Source: JAQUCI01 sp964553255
Lineage (GTDB): Bacteria; Bacillota_I; Bacilli_A; Erysipelotrichales; Erysipelotrichaceae
DNA: 35,773 nucleotides
Direction: 5' to 3'
Assembly (NCBI GenBank): GCA_964553255.1
Contig: CAZKJS010000014.1
Span: forward strand, 1 to 35,773
Part shown: piece after piece, positions 7,739-15,375 of the stretch
Layout of the letters: the number at the start of each line of letters is the position of its first letter
Numbering within the stretch: position 1 is the first letter of the stretch
Translations under genes and position numbers: made by a program
The notes under the pieces: model-generated
What the model was told of the DNA's origin: nothing
What the model saw: only the letters and a program-made list of their open reading frames with translations
Databases searched by the model: none

Positions 7739-8932
7739 TTAATAAGAAGGTAATACTTCTTTAATGAAAATATCAACCAAATGCGGATCAAACTGTGTAC
7801 CAGCATTGTCTTTCATTTCAATAATTGCTTGGTCAATACTTAAAGCCTTATGATAAGGACGATCAGATGTCATCGCATCAAAAGAGTCAACTACTGTGAT
7901 TATTCTTGATAATAAAGGTATTTCATTTTGTTTCAAGCCGCGAGGATAACCTTGACCATCCCATCTTTCATGATGATATAAAATGATCTCAGCAATGTGA
8001 TACAGATCAGGTACAGCTTGGGCAATACGCCAACCAGTTTCTGGATGACGACGCAATACATCCCACTCATCGTCAGTTAATGAATTGTCTTTTTGAAGAA
8101 TGCTTAGATCAACACTGATCTTGCCAATATCATGTAAAGAAGTTGCTAGTTCTAACGTATCTAGTTCACGATGAGGTACATTGAGCAAACTACCCAAATG
8201 TTTAGCCATATCAACCATGCGCTGACAATGTTCTTGGGTTTCATTGCTTTTCTCATAAATTGTAGTCATGATATATTTTAGAAAAACACTATGAACACCT
8301 TTTCTAGCTAATAGTTTACGACGATACATATATTCTTCTGCTTCATTAAAGATGCTTTCAAGTTTTTCGTCCATACTAGTTTTGGTCGCATATCCCATTG
8401 AAATACTTGGGAAAAGCAGTTCATTATCAACATGTTGCTGTTCTTCGATGCATTTTTTATTGATTCCTTCATGAATGGACTCTGCTTCATGATATGAAGT
8501 TTTAGGTAAGATGATTGAAAACTCATCCCCACCAGTTCTAACTAGCATATCTTGACTGCGACAGAAGGTAGTCAAAATTCCAGTAGTCATTTTTAATAAC
8601 CTATCACCTGAAGCATGACCAAATGCATCATTTACAAGTTTAAGACCATCAACATCACAAACAATAACGGAGATTGGTAGATTTTCTTCGACATCAATTT
8701 TATTTCTATATTGCTCAAAATAAGCGCGATTATATAAGCCAGTTAAAACATCGTGATAGCTAAGGTAAGTTACTTTGTCTTCTTGTTGTTTACGTTCGGT
8801 GATATCACGGCCAACACAGATCGTTCCATAAATCTTGTTGTCAAGATCATAGTAAGGACTACTGATGATTTCAAATACTGTATCATTGTTTAAACGATCT
8901 TTTAAGGTTCTCTCAAACTTAACAAATAGCAT
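7739..8932 (-). CDS. PAS (C-terminal part)-GGDEF-HD-GYP protein, 3' fragment of a frameshifted gene
   Basis: This 397-aa reading frame starts in the second half of a PAS domain (YDLDNKIYGTICVGRDITERKQ). It continues with a GGDEF domain with intact VRTGGDEFSIIL, which makes cyclic di-GMP in active enzymes, and ends with an HD-GYP domain (LHDIGKI and HHERWDGQGYP), which breaks it down. Having both suggests a switchable c-di-GMP enzyme. The PAS domain is incomplete at this N-terminus and its first half is encoded upstream in another frame (8964-9494). Removing one C from the C5 run at 8979-8975 joins them into one protein of about 584 aa. The ATG at 8932 has no convincing ribosome binding site. 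Confidence 0.88.
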   Translation of the reverse strand: MLFVKFERTLKDRLNNDTVFEIISSPYYDLDNKIYGTICVGRDITERKQQEDKVTYLSYHDVLTGLYNRAYFEQYRNKIDVEENLPISVIVCDVDGLKLVNDAFGHASGDRLLKMTTGILTTFCRSQDMLVRTGGDEFSIILPKTSYHEAESIHEGINKKCIEEQQHVDNELLFPSISMGYATKTSMDEKLESIFNEAEEYMYRRKLLARKGVHSVFLKYIMTTIYEKSNETQEHCQRMVDMAKHLGSLLNVPHRELDTLELATSLHDIGKISVDLSILQKDNSLTDDEWDVLRRHPETGWRIAQAVPDLYHIAEIILYHHERWDGQGYPRGLKQNEIPLLSRIITVVDSFDAMTSDRPYHKALSIDQAIIEMKDNAGTQFDPHLVDIFIKEVLPSY

Positions 8933-8963
8933 ATCTTGTAGTTCTTTATTGTGTTGACAAATA

Positions 8964-9494
8964 TCATAAAGAATGGGGGTTTTCTAAGATCGCATGTGAT
9001 TTTTGAATTAACTCATCTTCATTTACATTAAAAAATACTTCAAATGCTTTGTTACAGCCAAGGAAGTTACTTTCTTTATCAACATAAAAGATCCAGTCTT
9101 CAATTGAATCAATCAATGATTTGGTTAAAAGTTGCTTGTTTTGATGTAAAAGATACAGGTCTTTATACTCATCAGTTGTCTTTTGAAGTTCTTCGTTTTT
9201 ACTACGAACGATCGTTTCTGATTCAATGACATTCTTAAATGCATAATAGATTAAAAGATAAATCACAATGGTCGTTATTACTACATAAGCAATTCCTTTG
9301 ATCAAACTTGCTTGAATTAGCTCTGCTTGTTCAATGAAAAGAAACTCAATAAATTTATCAGAGAAGATTATCCATGAAGAACCAAGTAAAAAATACACCA
9401 ATGCGATCTTAAAAGTTTTGTGGTGCGCTTTGTTACTACTTGATGATTTTGAAAAAAGTCTTGAAACCTTGTTTTCACTATTTTTTGATTTCAT
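8964..9494 (-). CDS. Membrane anchor and PAS (N-terminal part), 5' fragment of the c-di-GMP gene
   Basis: The 176-aa frame encodes a basic N-terminus and two membrane segments (about 29-50 and 65-88) with the SSWIIFSDK linker seen in many membrane diguanylate cyclases. A short coiled coil follows, then the first half of a PAS domain (IEDWIFYVDKESNFLGCNKAFEVFFNV, too long to quote whole). It stops at TGA right after the C5 tract. With one C fewer the frame continues through YDICQHNKELQD into the GGDEF-HD-GYP frame. GGGGA lies 9 nt before the ATG. If the shift is real, this half would be a membrane protein without the enzyme domains. Confidence 0.85.
   Translation of the reverse strand: MKSKNSENKVSRLFSKSSSSNKAHHKTFKIALVYFLLGSSWIIFSDKFIEFLFIEQAELIQASLIKGIAYVVITTIVIYLLIYYAFKNVIESETIVRSKNEELQKTTDEYKDLYLLHQNKQLLTKSLIDSIEDWIFYVDKESNFLGCNKAFEVFFNVNEDELIQKSHAILENPHSL
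8975..8979 (-). other. C5 homopolymer at the frameshift point
   Basis: On the minus strand the reading frame runs GAA AAC CCC CAT TCT TTA TGA. Dropping one C gives GAA AAC CCC ATT CTT TAT GAT ATT TGT and keeps the PAS domain open into the downstream frame. CCC-C is also a sequence on which +1 ribosomal slippage can occur. Confidence 0.85.
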
Positions 9495-9561
9495 TATGTA
9501 TCCCCATATTTAACTGCAATCAATCTTGTGGATAGAAAAAGGGAAAGCTTTATCTAATTGA

Positions 9562-9589
9562 ATTATATCATTTACGTCATTCTTTACAA
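9562..9589 (-). promoter_or_regulatory. Promoter for the c-di-GMP gene
   Basis: TTGTAA (9589-9584), a 16-nt spacer and TATAAT (9567-9562) with TGA immediately before the -10. The start point would be near 9555, leaving about 60 nt of leader. Confidence 0.6.
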
Positions 9590-9605
9590 CTGTATTGATT
9601 TTATG

Positions 9606-9631
9606 CAATAAAAAACCGCTTGATCGCGGTT
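9606..9631 (-). terminator. Intrinsic terminator after tRNA-Ser
   Basis: On the minus strand AACCGC and GCGGTT pair around GATCAA (9631-9614) and are followed by TTTTATT. It separates tRNA-Ser from the downstream promoter. Confidence 0.8.
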
Positions 9632-9642
9632 ATAAATCATAA

Positions 9643-9730
9643 TGGCGGAGAGCATGAGATTTGAACTCATGGTAGCTTTCACTACGCCACCTTTCCAAGA
9701 TGGTGCCTTAAGCCGCTCGGCCAGCTCTCC
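9643..9730 (-). tRNA. tRNA-Ser (GGA)
   Basis: The 88-nt minus-strand tRNA has a long variable arm and encoded CCA. The anticodon stem CCATC/GGTGG encloses TTGGAAA, giving anticodon GGA (codon UCC, and UCU by wobble). The acceptor GGAGAGC pairs with GCTCTCC, with discriminator G as usual for serine. Confidence 0.95.
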
Positions 9731-9745
9731 CTAAACAGCATTTTT

Positions 9746-9774
9746 ATTATAGATGAAATTGCTTAATCTGTCAT
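9746..9774 (-). promoter_or_regulatory. Promoter for tRNA-Ser
   Basis: ATGACA (9774-9769), 17 nt and TATAAT (9751-9746) on the minus strand. It lies back to back with, and partly overlaps, the plus-strand promoter of the membrane protein gene. Confidence 0.7.
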
Positions 9775-9782
9775 TAGTTTTC

Positions 9783-9791
9783 TGGTATAAT
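9783..9791 (+). promoter_or_regulatory. Extended -10 promoter for the membrane protein gene
   Basis: TGGTATAAT is a perfect extended -10. The -35 at the right distance (TTAATC, 9763-9768) is weak, which fits an extended -10 promoter. The start codon follows 20 nt later. Confidence 0.55.
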
Positions 9792-9811
9792 GCAGATAGG
9801 AGAATATCGAT

Positions 9812-10318
9812 ATGAGCGTTATGACAACGGTGTTTATGACCTTTGTGACAGGTTCGATTATCATTTGTCTTTTAACAATATTAATAACAGCCATCAAGAA
9901 AAAAACCTTTAGTATGATTCTAGCTATTTTTTGGTTGTTATTTGTGATTGTCACATTTATCTTGACTTGGGTATACTATCAAAATTATGATCCGCTTTAT
10001 TATAATGGTTATCTTGCTGAACTTACGTATTTATTTGACGGCATGAAAAATGATATCATGCTTGCCAAAGTGGTGTTAGCGGTTGATGTAAGTATGATAT
10101 TTGTTGCTATCATATACATTATTATCGTTATTGCAGGAATAATCAGTGGTATCAAGAAGACAGCTAAAAATACAAAACAATATATTAGAGATAAATATAT
10201 CACAACTAAAACTGAAATCGTTAACTTCTTTCATAGAAATAAGAAAACGACAATTTTAACAACAACTGACAACACCGACCAAGATGAGATGCTTAATGAA
10301 GAAAGTCATAAAGAGTAG
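9812..10318 (+). CDS. Small membrane protein of unknown function
   Basis: The 168-aa protein has three clear hydrophobic segments (about 5-27, 34-53 and 87-113), a short extracytoplasmic loop rich in Tyr (YYQNYDPLYYNGYLAELTY) between the second and third, and a charged, Lys- and Thr-rich tail of about 50 residues. I do not recognise the family. TAGGAGA precedes the ATG. It sits alone between tRNA-Ser (divergent) and tRNA-Leu (same strand), with its own extended -10 promoter and no obvious partner. Confidence 0.75.
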   Translation: MSVMTTVFMTFVTGSIIICLLTILITAIKKKTFSMILAIFWLLFVIVTFILTWVYYQNYDPLYYNGYLAELTYLFDGMKNDIMLAKVVLAVDVSMIFVAIIYIIIVIAGIISGIKKTAKNTKQYIRDKYITTKTEIVNFFHRNKKTTILTTTDNTDQDEMLNEESHKE

Positions 10319-10347
10319 TTTACTTTTAACTTTAATTGCGTTAAAAT
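10319..10347 (+). promoter_or_regulatory. Candidate promoter for tRNA-Leu
   Basis: TTTACT (10319-10324), 17 nt and TAAAAT (10342-10347). The start would be near 10354, about 10 nt before the tRNA. Read-through from the membrane protein gene is an alternative. Confidence 0.45.
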
Positions 10348-10363
10348 GCTTATTAGACAGCTT

Positions 10364-10450
10364 CCCCGGGTGGCGAAATTGGTAGACGCAGTGGACTCAA
10401 AATCCACCGGTAGCGATACCGTGTCGGTTCAAGTCCGACCTCGGGGACCA
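10364..10450 (+). tRNA. tRNA-Leu (CAA)
   Basis: The 87-nt tRNA has a long variable arm and encoded CCA. The anticodon stem GTGGA/TCCAC encloses CTCAAAA, giving anticodon CAA (codon UUG). The acceptor CCCCGGG pairs with CTCGGGG with one G-U, and discriminator A fits leucine. Confidence 0.94.
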
Positions 10451-10461
10451 TATTGAAATGA

Positions 10462-10486
10462 TCTATGCTTAGCATAGGTTTTTTTA
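10462..10486 (+). terminator. Intrinsic terminator after tRNA-Leu
   Basis: CTATGC (10463-10468) and GCATAG (10472-10477) pair around TTA and are followed by G and seven T's. Confidence 0.85.
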
Positions 10487-10522
10487 TATTGAAACTTGTA
10501 ACCGATTACATAATAAATAATC

Positions 10523-10550
10523 TTTAAAAATATTTTATCCATGTTAGAAT
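10523..10550 (+). promoter_or_regulatory. Candidate promoter for the purine salvage operon
   Basis: TTTAAA (10523-10528), 16 nt and TAGAAT (10545-10550), with TGT before the -10. A start near 10557 would place the riboswitch aptamer at the very 5' end of the RNA. Confidence 0.5.
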
Positions 10551-10563
10551 GTTTTTATCAATG

Positions 10564-10682
10564 GTCATATAATGTCCAAATAAGGTGGACAGTCTCTACA
10601 TCTTACCGTAAATAAGATACTATGGCAAAACCTATGAAGATGTTTTGTCAGTGATGCACTATTGAACATATTTATAGGAGGG
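10564..10682 (+). promoter_or_regulatory. Purine riboswitch, guanine class
   Basis: The aptamer (10564-10626) reads in order: P1 GTCAT, J1/2 ATAA, P2 TGTCCA/TGGACA with loop AATAAGG, J2/3 GTCTCTAC, P3 ATCTTA/TAAGAT with loop CCGTAAA, J3/1 ACT, and P1 ATGGC. The loops match those that form the kissing interaction. C in J3/1 (10620), where adenine switches have U, predicts guanine, hypoxanthine or xanthine. The flipped-out J2/3 position that is usually U is C here. No T-run terminator follows. Instead CCTATGAA (10631-10638) can pair with TTTATAGG (10671-10678) and cover the AGGAGGG site, suggesting control of translation. Confidence 0.9.
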
Positions 10683-10690
10683 AAAATAAT

Positions 10691-12019
10691 ATGGAAAAGT
10701 TTTCTCAGTTTTTTAAGTTCTCTGAAAGAGGAACTTCTTTTAGTGTTGAACTTATCGCCGGCTTAACAACGTTTATGACGATGGCTTATGTGTTGATCTT
10801 ACAACCAAATGCGATTGTCGGCTTTGGTGTTCCTGACATGATTGATGTCAATGGTCTTTTGATCACCAAAGAAGCAGTAATGATTACCACCGCGTTGATT
10901 TCTTGTGTTATTACACTGTTTATGGCATTTTATGCCAACTTACCATTTGCCTTAGCTTGTGGTATGGGTTCAAACTTCATGTTTGGTGGTTTACTACAAT
11001 CAGGATCAATATCATTTGCTCAAATAATGGGTATGGTAATGGTCAGTGGAGTTGTATTTGTAGTGCTTTCAGTATTTGGGGTAAGGGATTTGATCGTTAG
11101 GATGATACCACGAAATATTAAGGTTTCAATTGGTGCCTGTATTGGTTTTTTCATCGCATATCTTGGATTAAAGAGTACTGGCATTGTTGATTTCAGTCAT
11201 GGGTTATCAATGGGAGACTTTACTAAAGTTTCTACAATATTAGCGTTATTTGGTTTATTATTGATCGCTGTTTTAACAGCCTATAAAATCAAGGGTGCTA
11301 TGTTGATAGGCATAATTATCACCACTGTTATTGGTATTCCTTTAGGAATTACAACTGTACCAACCGGTTTCTTCAGTGTTCCTTCATTTTCTACTGTTAG
11401 TAATGTTGTCTTGAAACTTGATTTTAGTACGATTTGGACTGCTCAAGGGGCAGTACTCATGTTTATCGCTTTCTTTGGTGATTTCTTCTCTACGCTTGGT
11501 ACGGTATTAGGGGTTGCTGGTAAAGCTAACATGCTTGATAAAGATGGTAACTTACCTGGTATTGAAAAACCATTCTTGGTTGATGCGATTGGAACTTGTG
11601 CTGGAGCAGCTATGGGTTGTACCACTGTTACAACTTATGTTGAATCATCAGCTGGTGTTGAAGCTGGTGGTAGAACTGGGTTTACAGCTTTAGTCACTGG
11701 TTTATTATTCTTTGTGATGATGTTTTTTGCGCCAATGATTCTAATGATTCCAGATGCTGCAACGGGACCAGCATTGATCTTTGTTGGCTTTTTAATGATT
11801 CAAGGTCTTAAAGACATTGATTTCAATGATTTTACTGAAGCTTTTGGTCCGTTTGTGATGATCATGTTTGGTACCTTTATGGGTTCAATCGCTGCTGGTA
11901 TTGCTGCTGGTATTTTAGCATTTATCTTTATTAAGGTGTTTACTGGCAAGTTTAAAGATGTACATCCAGGTATGTACATATTAGCGATACCACTATTGTT
12001 ATATTTTATTTACGCATAA
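10691..12019 (+). CDS. Purine permease, AzgA/PbuG type (hypoxanthine/guanine)
   Basis: The 442-aa membrane transporter belongs to the AzgA branch of the NCS2 family and would import purine bases with protons. Family hallmarks are the N-terminus FKFSERGTSFSVELIAGLTTFMTMAY (quoted in part: ELIAGLTTFMTMAYV), ALACGMGSNFMF, VRDLIVRMIPRNIKVSIGACIG in the middle, and GTCAGAAMGCTTVTTYVESSAGVEAGGRTG, the substrate-site region. Length equals that of B. subtilis PbuG. A guanine-class riboswitch lies in its leader, and adenine deaminase follows by 25 nt. Together they point to uptake of hypoxanthine and guanine, perhaps adenine. Confidence 0.93.
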   Translation: MEKFSQFFKFSERGTSFSVELIAGLTTFMTMAYVLILQPNAIVGFGVPDMIDVNGLLITKEAVMITTALISCVITLFMAFYANLPFALACGMGSNFMFGGLLQSGSISFAQIMGMVMVSGVVFVVLSVFGVRDLIVRMIPRNIKVSIGACIGFFIAYLGLKSTGIVDFSHGLSMGDFTKVSTILALFGLLLIAVLTAYKIKGAMLIGIIITTVIGIPLGITTVPTGFFSVPSFSTVSNVVLKLDFSTIWTAQGAVLMFIAFFGDFFSTLGTVLGVAGKANMLDKDGNLPGIEKPFLVDAIGTCAGAAMGCTTVTTYVESSAGVEAGGRTGFTALVTGLLFFVMMFFAPMILMIPDAATGPALIFVGFLMIQGLKDIDFNDFTEAFGPFVMIMFGTFMGSIAAGIAAGILAFIFIKVFTGKFKDVHPGMYILAIPLLLYFIYA

Positions 12020-12044
12020 TATAAAATAACTAAAAGGAGGAGTA

Positions 12045-13808
12045 ATGAAAATTCAAGTTAAGGATAAAAAAGCATTGATCAATGCGGCGATGAATGTCAT
12101 TGAAAATGATCTAGTGATTAAAAATGCTAATATTGTCAATGTGTTCACTGGTGAGATCTTATTAGGAAATATCTTTATCAGTCAAGGATTTATCAGTCAT
12201 ATTGAATATGATGATCTTACTGATGTTAGAGCTAAAAAGGTATATGATGCTAAAAATCAATATGCTATTCCAGGTTTGATTGATGCTCATGTTCATATTG
12301 AAAGTTCAATGATGACACCACGCAACTTCTGTAAGGCTGTCTTACCTTGGGGGACAACTACTGTTGTTACTGATCCTCATGAAATTGGTAATGTATGGGG
12401 TGTTGAAGGGGTTGTTTATATGCATGATGACGGTGATGATCTTCCGATGCGTCAATTGGTCAATATTCCATCATGTGTTCCTGCTGTACCCAATCTTGAG
12501 AATGCTGGCGCTGACTTTCTTGCTGAAGAAATTAAGGCATTAGTTGGTTTAAAACGCGTTGTTGGCTTAGCGGAAGTAATGGACTTTCTAGCAGTTATCA
12601 ACGCTGAAGATAGAATTCTTGATATTATCAAAGTGGCAGAAGATAACGATCTGTATTTGCAAGGACATGCTCCTTTTCTAAAAGGAAGAGCATTAAGCGC
12701 TTATCTATGTGGTGGACCAAATACTTGTCATGAAAGTCGTGTTAGTTTAGAAGCTTATTTAAAGTATCGTAGTGGCATGTATGTTGATATGCGTGATAGC
12801 AGTATGTGTAAAAACGTTGCAGCGATCTGGGATGGCATCAAACATAGTCGCTATCTTGATACATTATGTCTTTGTACGGATGATCGTGAATCAGAAGATA
12901 TACTAAAAGTAGGTCATATCAATGATGTCATCAAAGAAGCTATTAGATGTGGTATGCATCCAATTGATGCGATTAAATGTGCAACCCTTAATACCGCTAA
13001 AGAGATTAAAATGGCTAATCTTGGAGCCTTGGCTCCGGGATATGTAGCAGATATCGTACTACTACCTGATTTGATGGAGATGACTCCAACTGCCGTTTTC
13101 TTTGAAGGACAACATGTTGTAGAAAATCATCAATTATTAGTTACTGTTGAAGATAAGGTATATGATATTGAAACACGTAATTCTGTCAATTTAAGAGAAT
13201 TAAATGTTAACGATTTTATGATCAAGGCACCAATTGAAAATGGCAAGATCAAAACGAATGTCATGACGTTTGCTGATCTAACACTTTCCACTACTGATGC
13301 TGTTGTTGAAGAGCTTGATGTAATTGATGGTTATGTAGTACTAAATGATCCTGATCTAAAATTTGTCGCAGTATTAAATCGTTATGGCAAGGATAATATT
13401 GCACTTCATGTTGTTCGTGGTTTTGGAACAACTCATGGTGCACTAGCGTCAACAGTATCACACGACTCGCATAATCTAACTATTGTTTATGATAATGCCG
13501 AAAATGCACTTATTGCGGCTAATCAAATTAAAGAGGTTGCTGGTGGTATGGTTGCGGTTGCTGATGGTACTATCATTCATACCTTGGCTTTACCAATCGG
13601 TGGTCTTCTATCACCAAAACCAGCTGAAGATCTAGCTATCGATGCTAATTTGATGAAGGCTGCTAATTATCAGTTGGGATTAACAGCGATGGAAAACCCT
13701 TTGTTGCGAATTGTAACTTTAGCTTTGCCAGTTGTTCCCAATGTTAAGATGAGTGATTTGGGTTTGATCGAAGTCAATACAAAGCGGTTTATACCTTTAT
13801 TTGTTTGA
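12045..13808 (+). CDS. ade: Adenine deaminase
   Basis: The 587-aa amidohydrolase converts adenine to hypoxanthine and ammonia. Length and sequence fit the AdeC/Ade family. Metal-site motifs are visible: PGLIDAHVHIESSM (about 76-89), VVTDPHEIGNVWG, LQGHAPFLKG, CHESR and LCTDDRESEDI. The family's C-terminal domain carries GFGTTHGALASTVSHDSHN and GGMVAVADG. It shares the riboswitch-led operon with the purine permease, so imported adenine would be turned into hypoxanthine for salvage. AAAGGAGGAG gives a strong start. A terminator follows directly. Confidence 0.95.
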   Translation: MKIQVKDKKALINAAMNVIENDLVIKNANIVNVFTGEILLGNIFISQGFISHIEYDDLTDVRAKKVYDAKNQYAIPGLIDAHVHIESSMMTPRNFCKAVLPWGTTTVVTDPHEIGNVWGVEGVVYMHDDGDDLPMRQLVNIPSCVPAVPNLENAGADFLAEEIKALVGLKRVVGLAEVMDFLAVINAEDRILDIIKVAEDNDLYLQGHAPFLKGRALSAYLCGGPNTCHESRVSLEAYLKYRSGMYVDMRDSSMCKNVAAIWDGIKHSRYLDTLCLCTDDRESEDILKVGHINDVIKEAIRCGMHPIDAIKCATLNTAKEIKMANLGALAPGYVADIVLLPDLMEMTPTAVFFEGQHVVENHQLLVTVEDKVYDIETRNSVNLRELNVNDFMIKAPIENGKIKTNVMTFADLTLSTTDAVVEELDVIDGYVVLNDPDLKFVAVLNRYGKDNIALHVVRGFGTTHGALASTVSHDSHNLTIVYDNAENALIAANQIKEVAGGMVAVADGTIIHTLALPIGGLLSPKPAEDLAIDANLMKAANYQLGLTAMENPLLRIVTLALPVVPNVKMSDLGLIEVNTKRFIPLFV

Positions 13809-13812
13809 AATT

Positions 13813-13846
13813 AACAGTGTCGTACACAGTGCGATACTGTTTTTTT
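13813..13846 (+). terminator. Intrinsic terminator after adenine deaminase
   Basis: AACAGTGTCG (13813-13822) pairs with CGATACTGTT (13832-13841), ten pairs with one G-U, followed by further T's to 13846. Confidence 0.85.
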
Positions 13847-13889
13847 ATGCTTAAAATGATATATTGATATAGAAAGAAAAAGGTGATTT

Positions 13890-14549
13890 ATGATAAATAT
13901 GATATTAGCTGTTTTACCGACGATTTTGATCATTACTTATATTCTATACTTTGATCGTTATCATAAAGAACCACTAAGTTTGCTTATCACATTATTTATA
14001 GTTGGCTGCCTTACTGTTATACCAGCTATTTTACTTGAAAGTTTATTGCCAAGTCTTAATCGTATTTATTCTATTTTTGGGCTTTTCATTTATAGTGTTT
14101 TGGGTATAGGTTTAATTGAAGAGGGCGTTAAGTTTGTCGCTACTAAAATGCTCGCTTATCGACATCGAGCTTTTGATGAAATCTATGATGGTATCATTTA
14201 CTGTGTTATGGTCTCATTAGGTTTTGCGACAATTGAAAACATCATGTATGTTAGTGCCTATGGTGCTAATGTAGCTGTTTTAAGAGCTATTACGGCTGTG
14301 CCTGCTCATACGATATTTGCGGTTACAATGGGTTATTACTTTGGCTTAAGTAAAGCTTTCCATCAAAAGCGTAAATACTATCTTATGATGTCACTACTTG
14401 TTCCTGTATTATTACATGGTATTTATGATTTTATCTTGCTAATGGCTTTAGATTGGGGCATGATCATTTTTGGCTTATATGCGTTTTATCTCTACAAGAA
14501 AGCGTTTAAACTGATTGCGACAACATATCAGATCAAACCCTTCAAATAA
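13890..14549 (+). CDS. PrsW-family intramembrane metalloprotease
   Basis: The 219-aa membrane protein has about seven hydrophobic segments. The PrsW motifs are all present: IEEGVKF (EExxK), FATIENIMY (FxxxEN), VPAHTIFAVTMGYYFG (H in a membrane helix) and LHGIYDF (HxxxD). B. subtilis PrsW cuts an anti-sigma factor at the outer face of the membrane, but no sigma/anti-sigma pair is visible nearby, so the substrate here is unknown. It has its own short leader after the adenine deaminase terminator and its own terminator, so it is a single-gene unit. Confidence 0.9.
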   Translation: MINMILAVLPTILIITYILYFDRYHKEPLSLLITLFIVGCLTVIPAILLESLLPSLNRIYSIFGLFIYSVLGIGLIEEGVKFVATKMLAYRHRAFDEIYDGIIYCVMVSLGFATIENIMYVSAYGANVAVLRAITAVPAHTIFAVTMGYYFGLSKAFHQKRKYYLMMSLLVPVLLHGIYDFILLMALDWGMIIFGLYAFYLYKKAFKLIATTYQIKPFK

Positions 14550-14573
14550 GCGGTGATTACCGCTTTTTATTTT
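14548..14573 (+). terminator. Intrinsic terminator after the PrsW-like gene
   Basis: AAGCGGT (14548-14554) and ACCGCTT (14559-14565) pair around GATT and are followed by TTTATTTT. The stop codon is inside the stem's 5' edge. Confidence 0.85.
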
Positions 14574-14584
14574 GGGCATCTTGC

Positions 14585-14612
14585 TTGAAATGAAATTTAT
14601 GTATGATAAGAT
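14585..14612 (+). promoter_or_regulatory. Candidate promoter for superoxide dismutase
   Basis: TTGAAA (14585-14590), 16 nt and TAAGAT (14607-14612) with TGA before the -10. The start would be near 14619, at the edge of the GTTAG-N6-CTAAC box. Confidence 0.5.
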
Positions 14613-14620
14613 TGAATTAA

Positions 14621-14636
14621 GTTAGATATAACTAAC
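14621..14636 (+). promoter_or_regulatory. GTTAG-N6-CTAAC operator-like box at the sod promoter
   Basis: GTTAGATATAACTAAC is a palindrome with 5-bp arms and 6-nt spacing, 8 nt downstream of the -10. The same arms and spacing occur in front of feoA (32176-32191). Its right arm also belongs to a second inverted repeat, TAACTAA-CATC-TTAGTTA (14629-14646). The site is placed where a bound repressor would block transcription. Confidence 0.6.
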
Positions 14637-14673
14637 ATCTTAGTTATCATATATAAAATACAGGAGGAAAAAT

Positions 14674-15294
14674 ATGTATAACCAAATAGAATTAGCATAC
14701 CGCTTTGATGCTCTTGAGCCTAGAATTGACGCACTTACTATGGAAACCCATTATACTAAACATCATGCAGCCTACACTAAAAATCTAAATGATGCTATTA
14801 GCAAGATTGATCTAAAAGCGGTGCCGATTGAAAGATTACTAAGCTCGCTTGATGACATTAAAGATGAATCTTTACGAAAAACAATTAGAAATAACGGTGG
14901 TGGTTTTTATAATCATAATTTATATTTTGATATTATCAGACCCAATAATGCTACAACGGTATCAGGTGAATTAGCTTTAGCGATATCATCTGAGTTTAAT
15001 GATGTTGACGAGCTTATAAAGCAACTTACTACCTTAGCTCTTGGTCAATTTGGTTCAGGTTGGGCATGGTTATCTACTGATAGAACAGGTAAATTAAGTG
15101 TTTCTGCAACTGCAAATCAAGATAATCCATTAATGTTTGATCCAAATCTAACACCGATATTAGGAATTGATGTTTGGGAACATGCTTACTATCTAAAGTA
15201 TCGCAATCTTAGAGCAGACTATGTGAAATCCTTTTTTGAAGTAGTAGATTGGAATGTTGTAAGTAAGCACTATCTAAAAGCATTAGGTAAATAA
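14674..15294 (+). CDS. Superoxide dismutase, Fe/Mn family
   Basis: The 206-aa cytoplasmic enzyme converts superoxide to peroxide and oxygen. The N-terminal helical hairpin has the metal-binding His in METHYTKHHAAYTKNLN and the second His in GGGFYNHNLYFDI. The C-terminal domain has GSGWAWLS and DVWEHAYYLKYRN with the Asp and His ligands. Iron or manganese preference cannot be told safely by eye. GGAGGAAAAAT precedes the ATG. Dps follows 81 nt later with no T-run terminator between, so the pair may form an oxidative stress unit. The leader holds the box shared with feoA. Confidence 0.95.
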   Translation: MYNQIELAYRFDALEPRIDALTMETHYTKHHAAYTKNLNDAISKIDLKAVPIERLLSSLDDIKDESLRKTIRNNGGGFYNHNLYFDIIRPNNATTVSGELALAISSEFNDVDELIKQLTTLALGQFGSGWAWLSTDRTGKLSVSATANQDNPLMFDPNLTPILGIDVWEHAYYLKYRNLRADYVKSFFEVVDWNVVSKHYLKALGK

Positions 15295-15375
15295 GCTGTG
15301 TGATTAAGTCACAGTAAGACAGTAAGATATTATCTATTATGATATTATAGAGATATAAACAAGGAGGAAAATAAT

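Noticed and set aside
8964..8966. TGA as a Trp codon (Mycoplasma code) to explain the split c-di-GMP gene
   Set aside because: Reading through TGA meets TAA nine bases-triplets or fewer downstream in the same frame, and other genes in the window end normally at TGA.
15301..15375. PerR-like or Fur-like box before dps
   Set aside because: AT-rich repeats (GATATTAT twice) are present but do not form the PerR or Fur inverted repeat.
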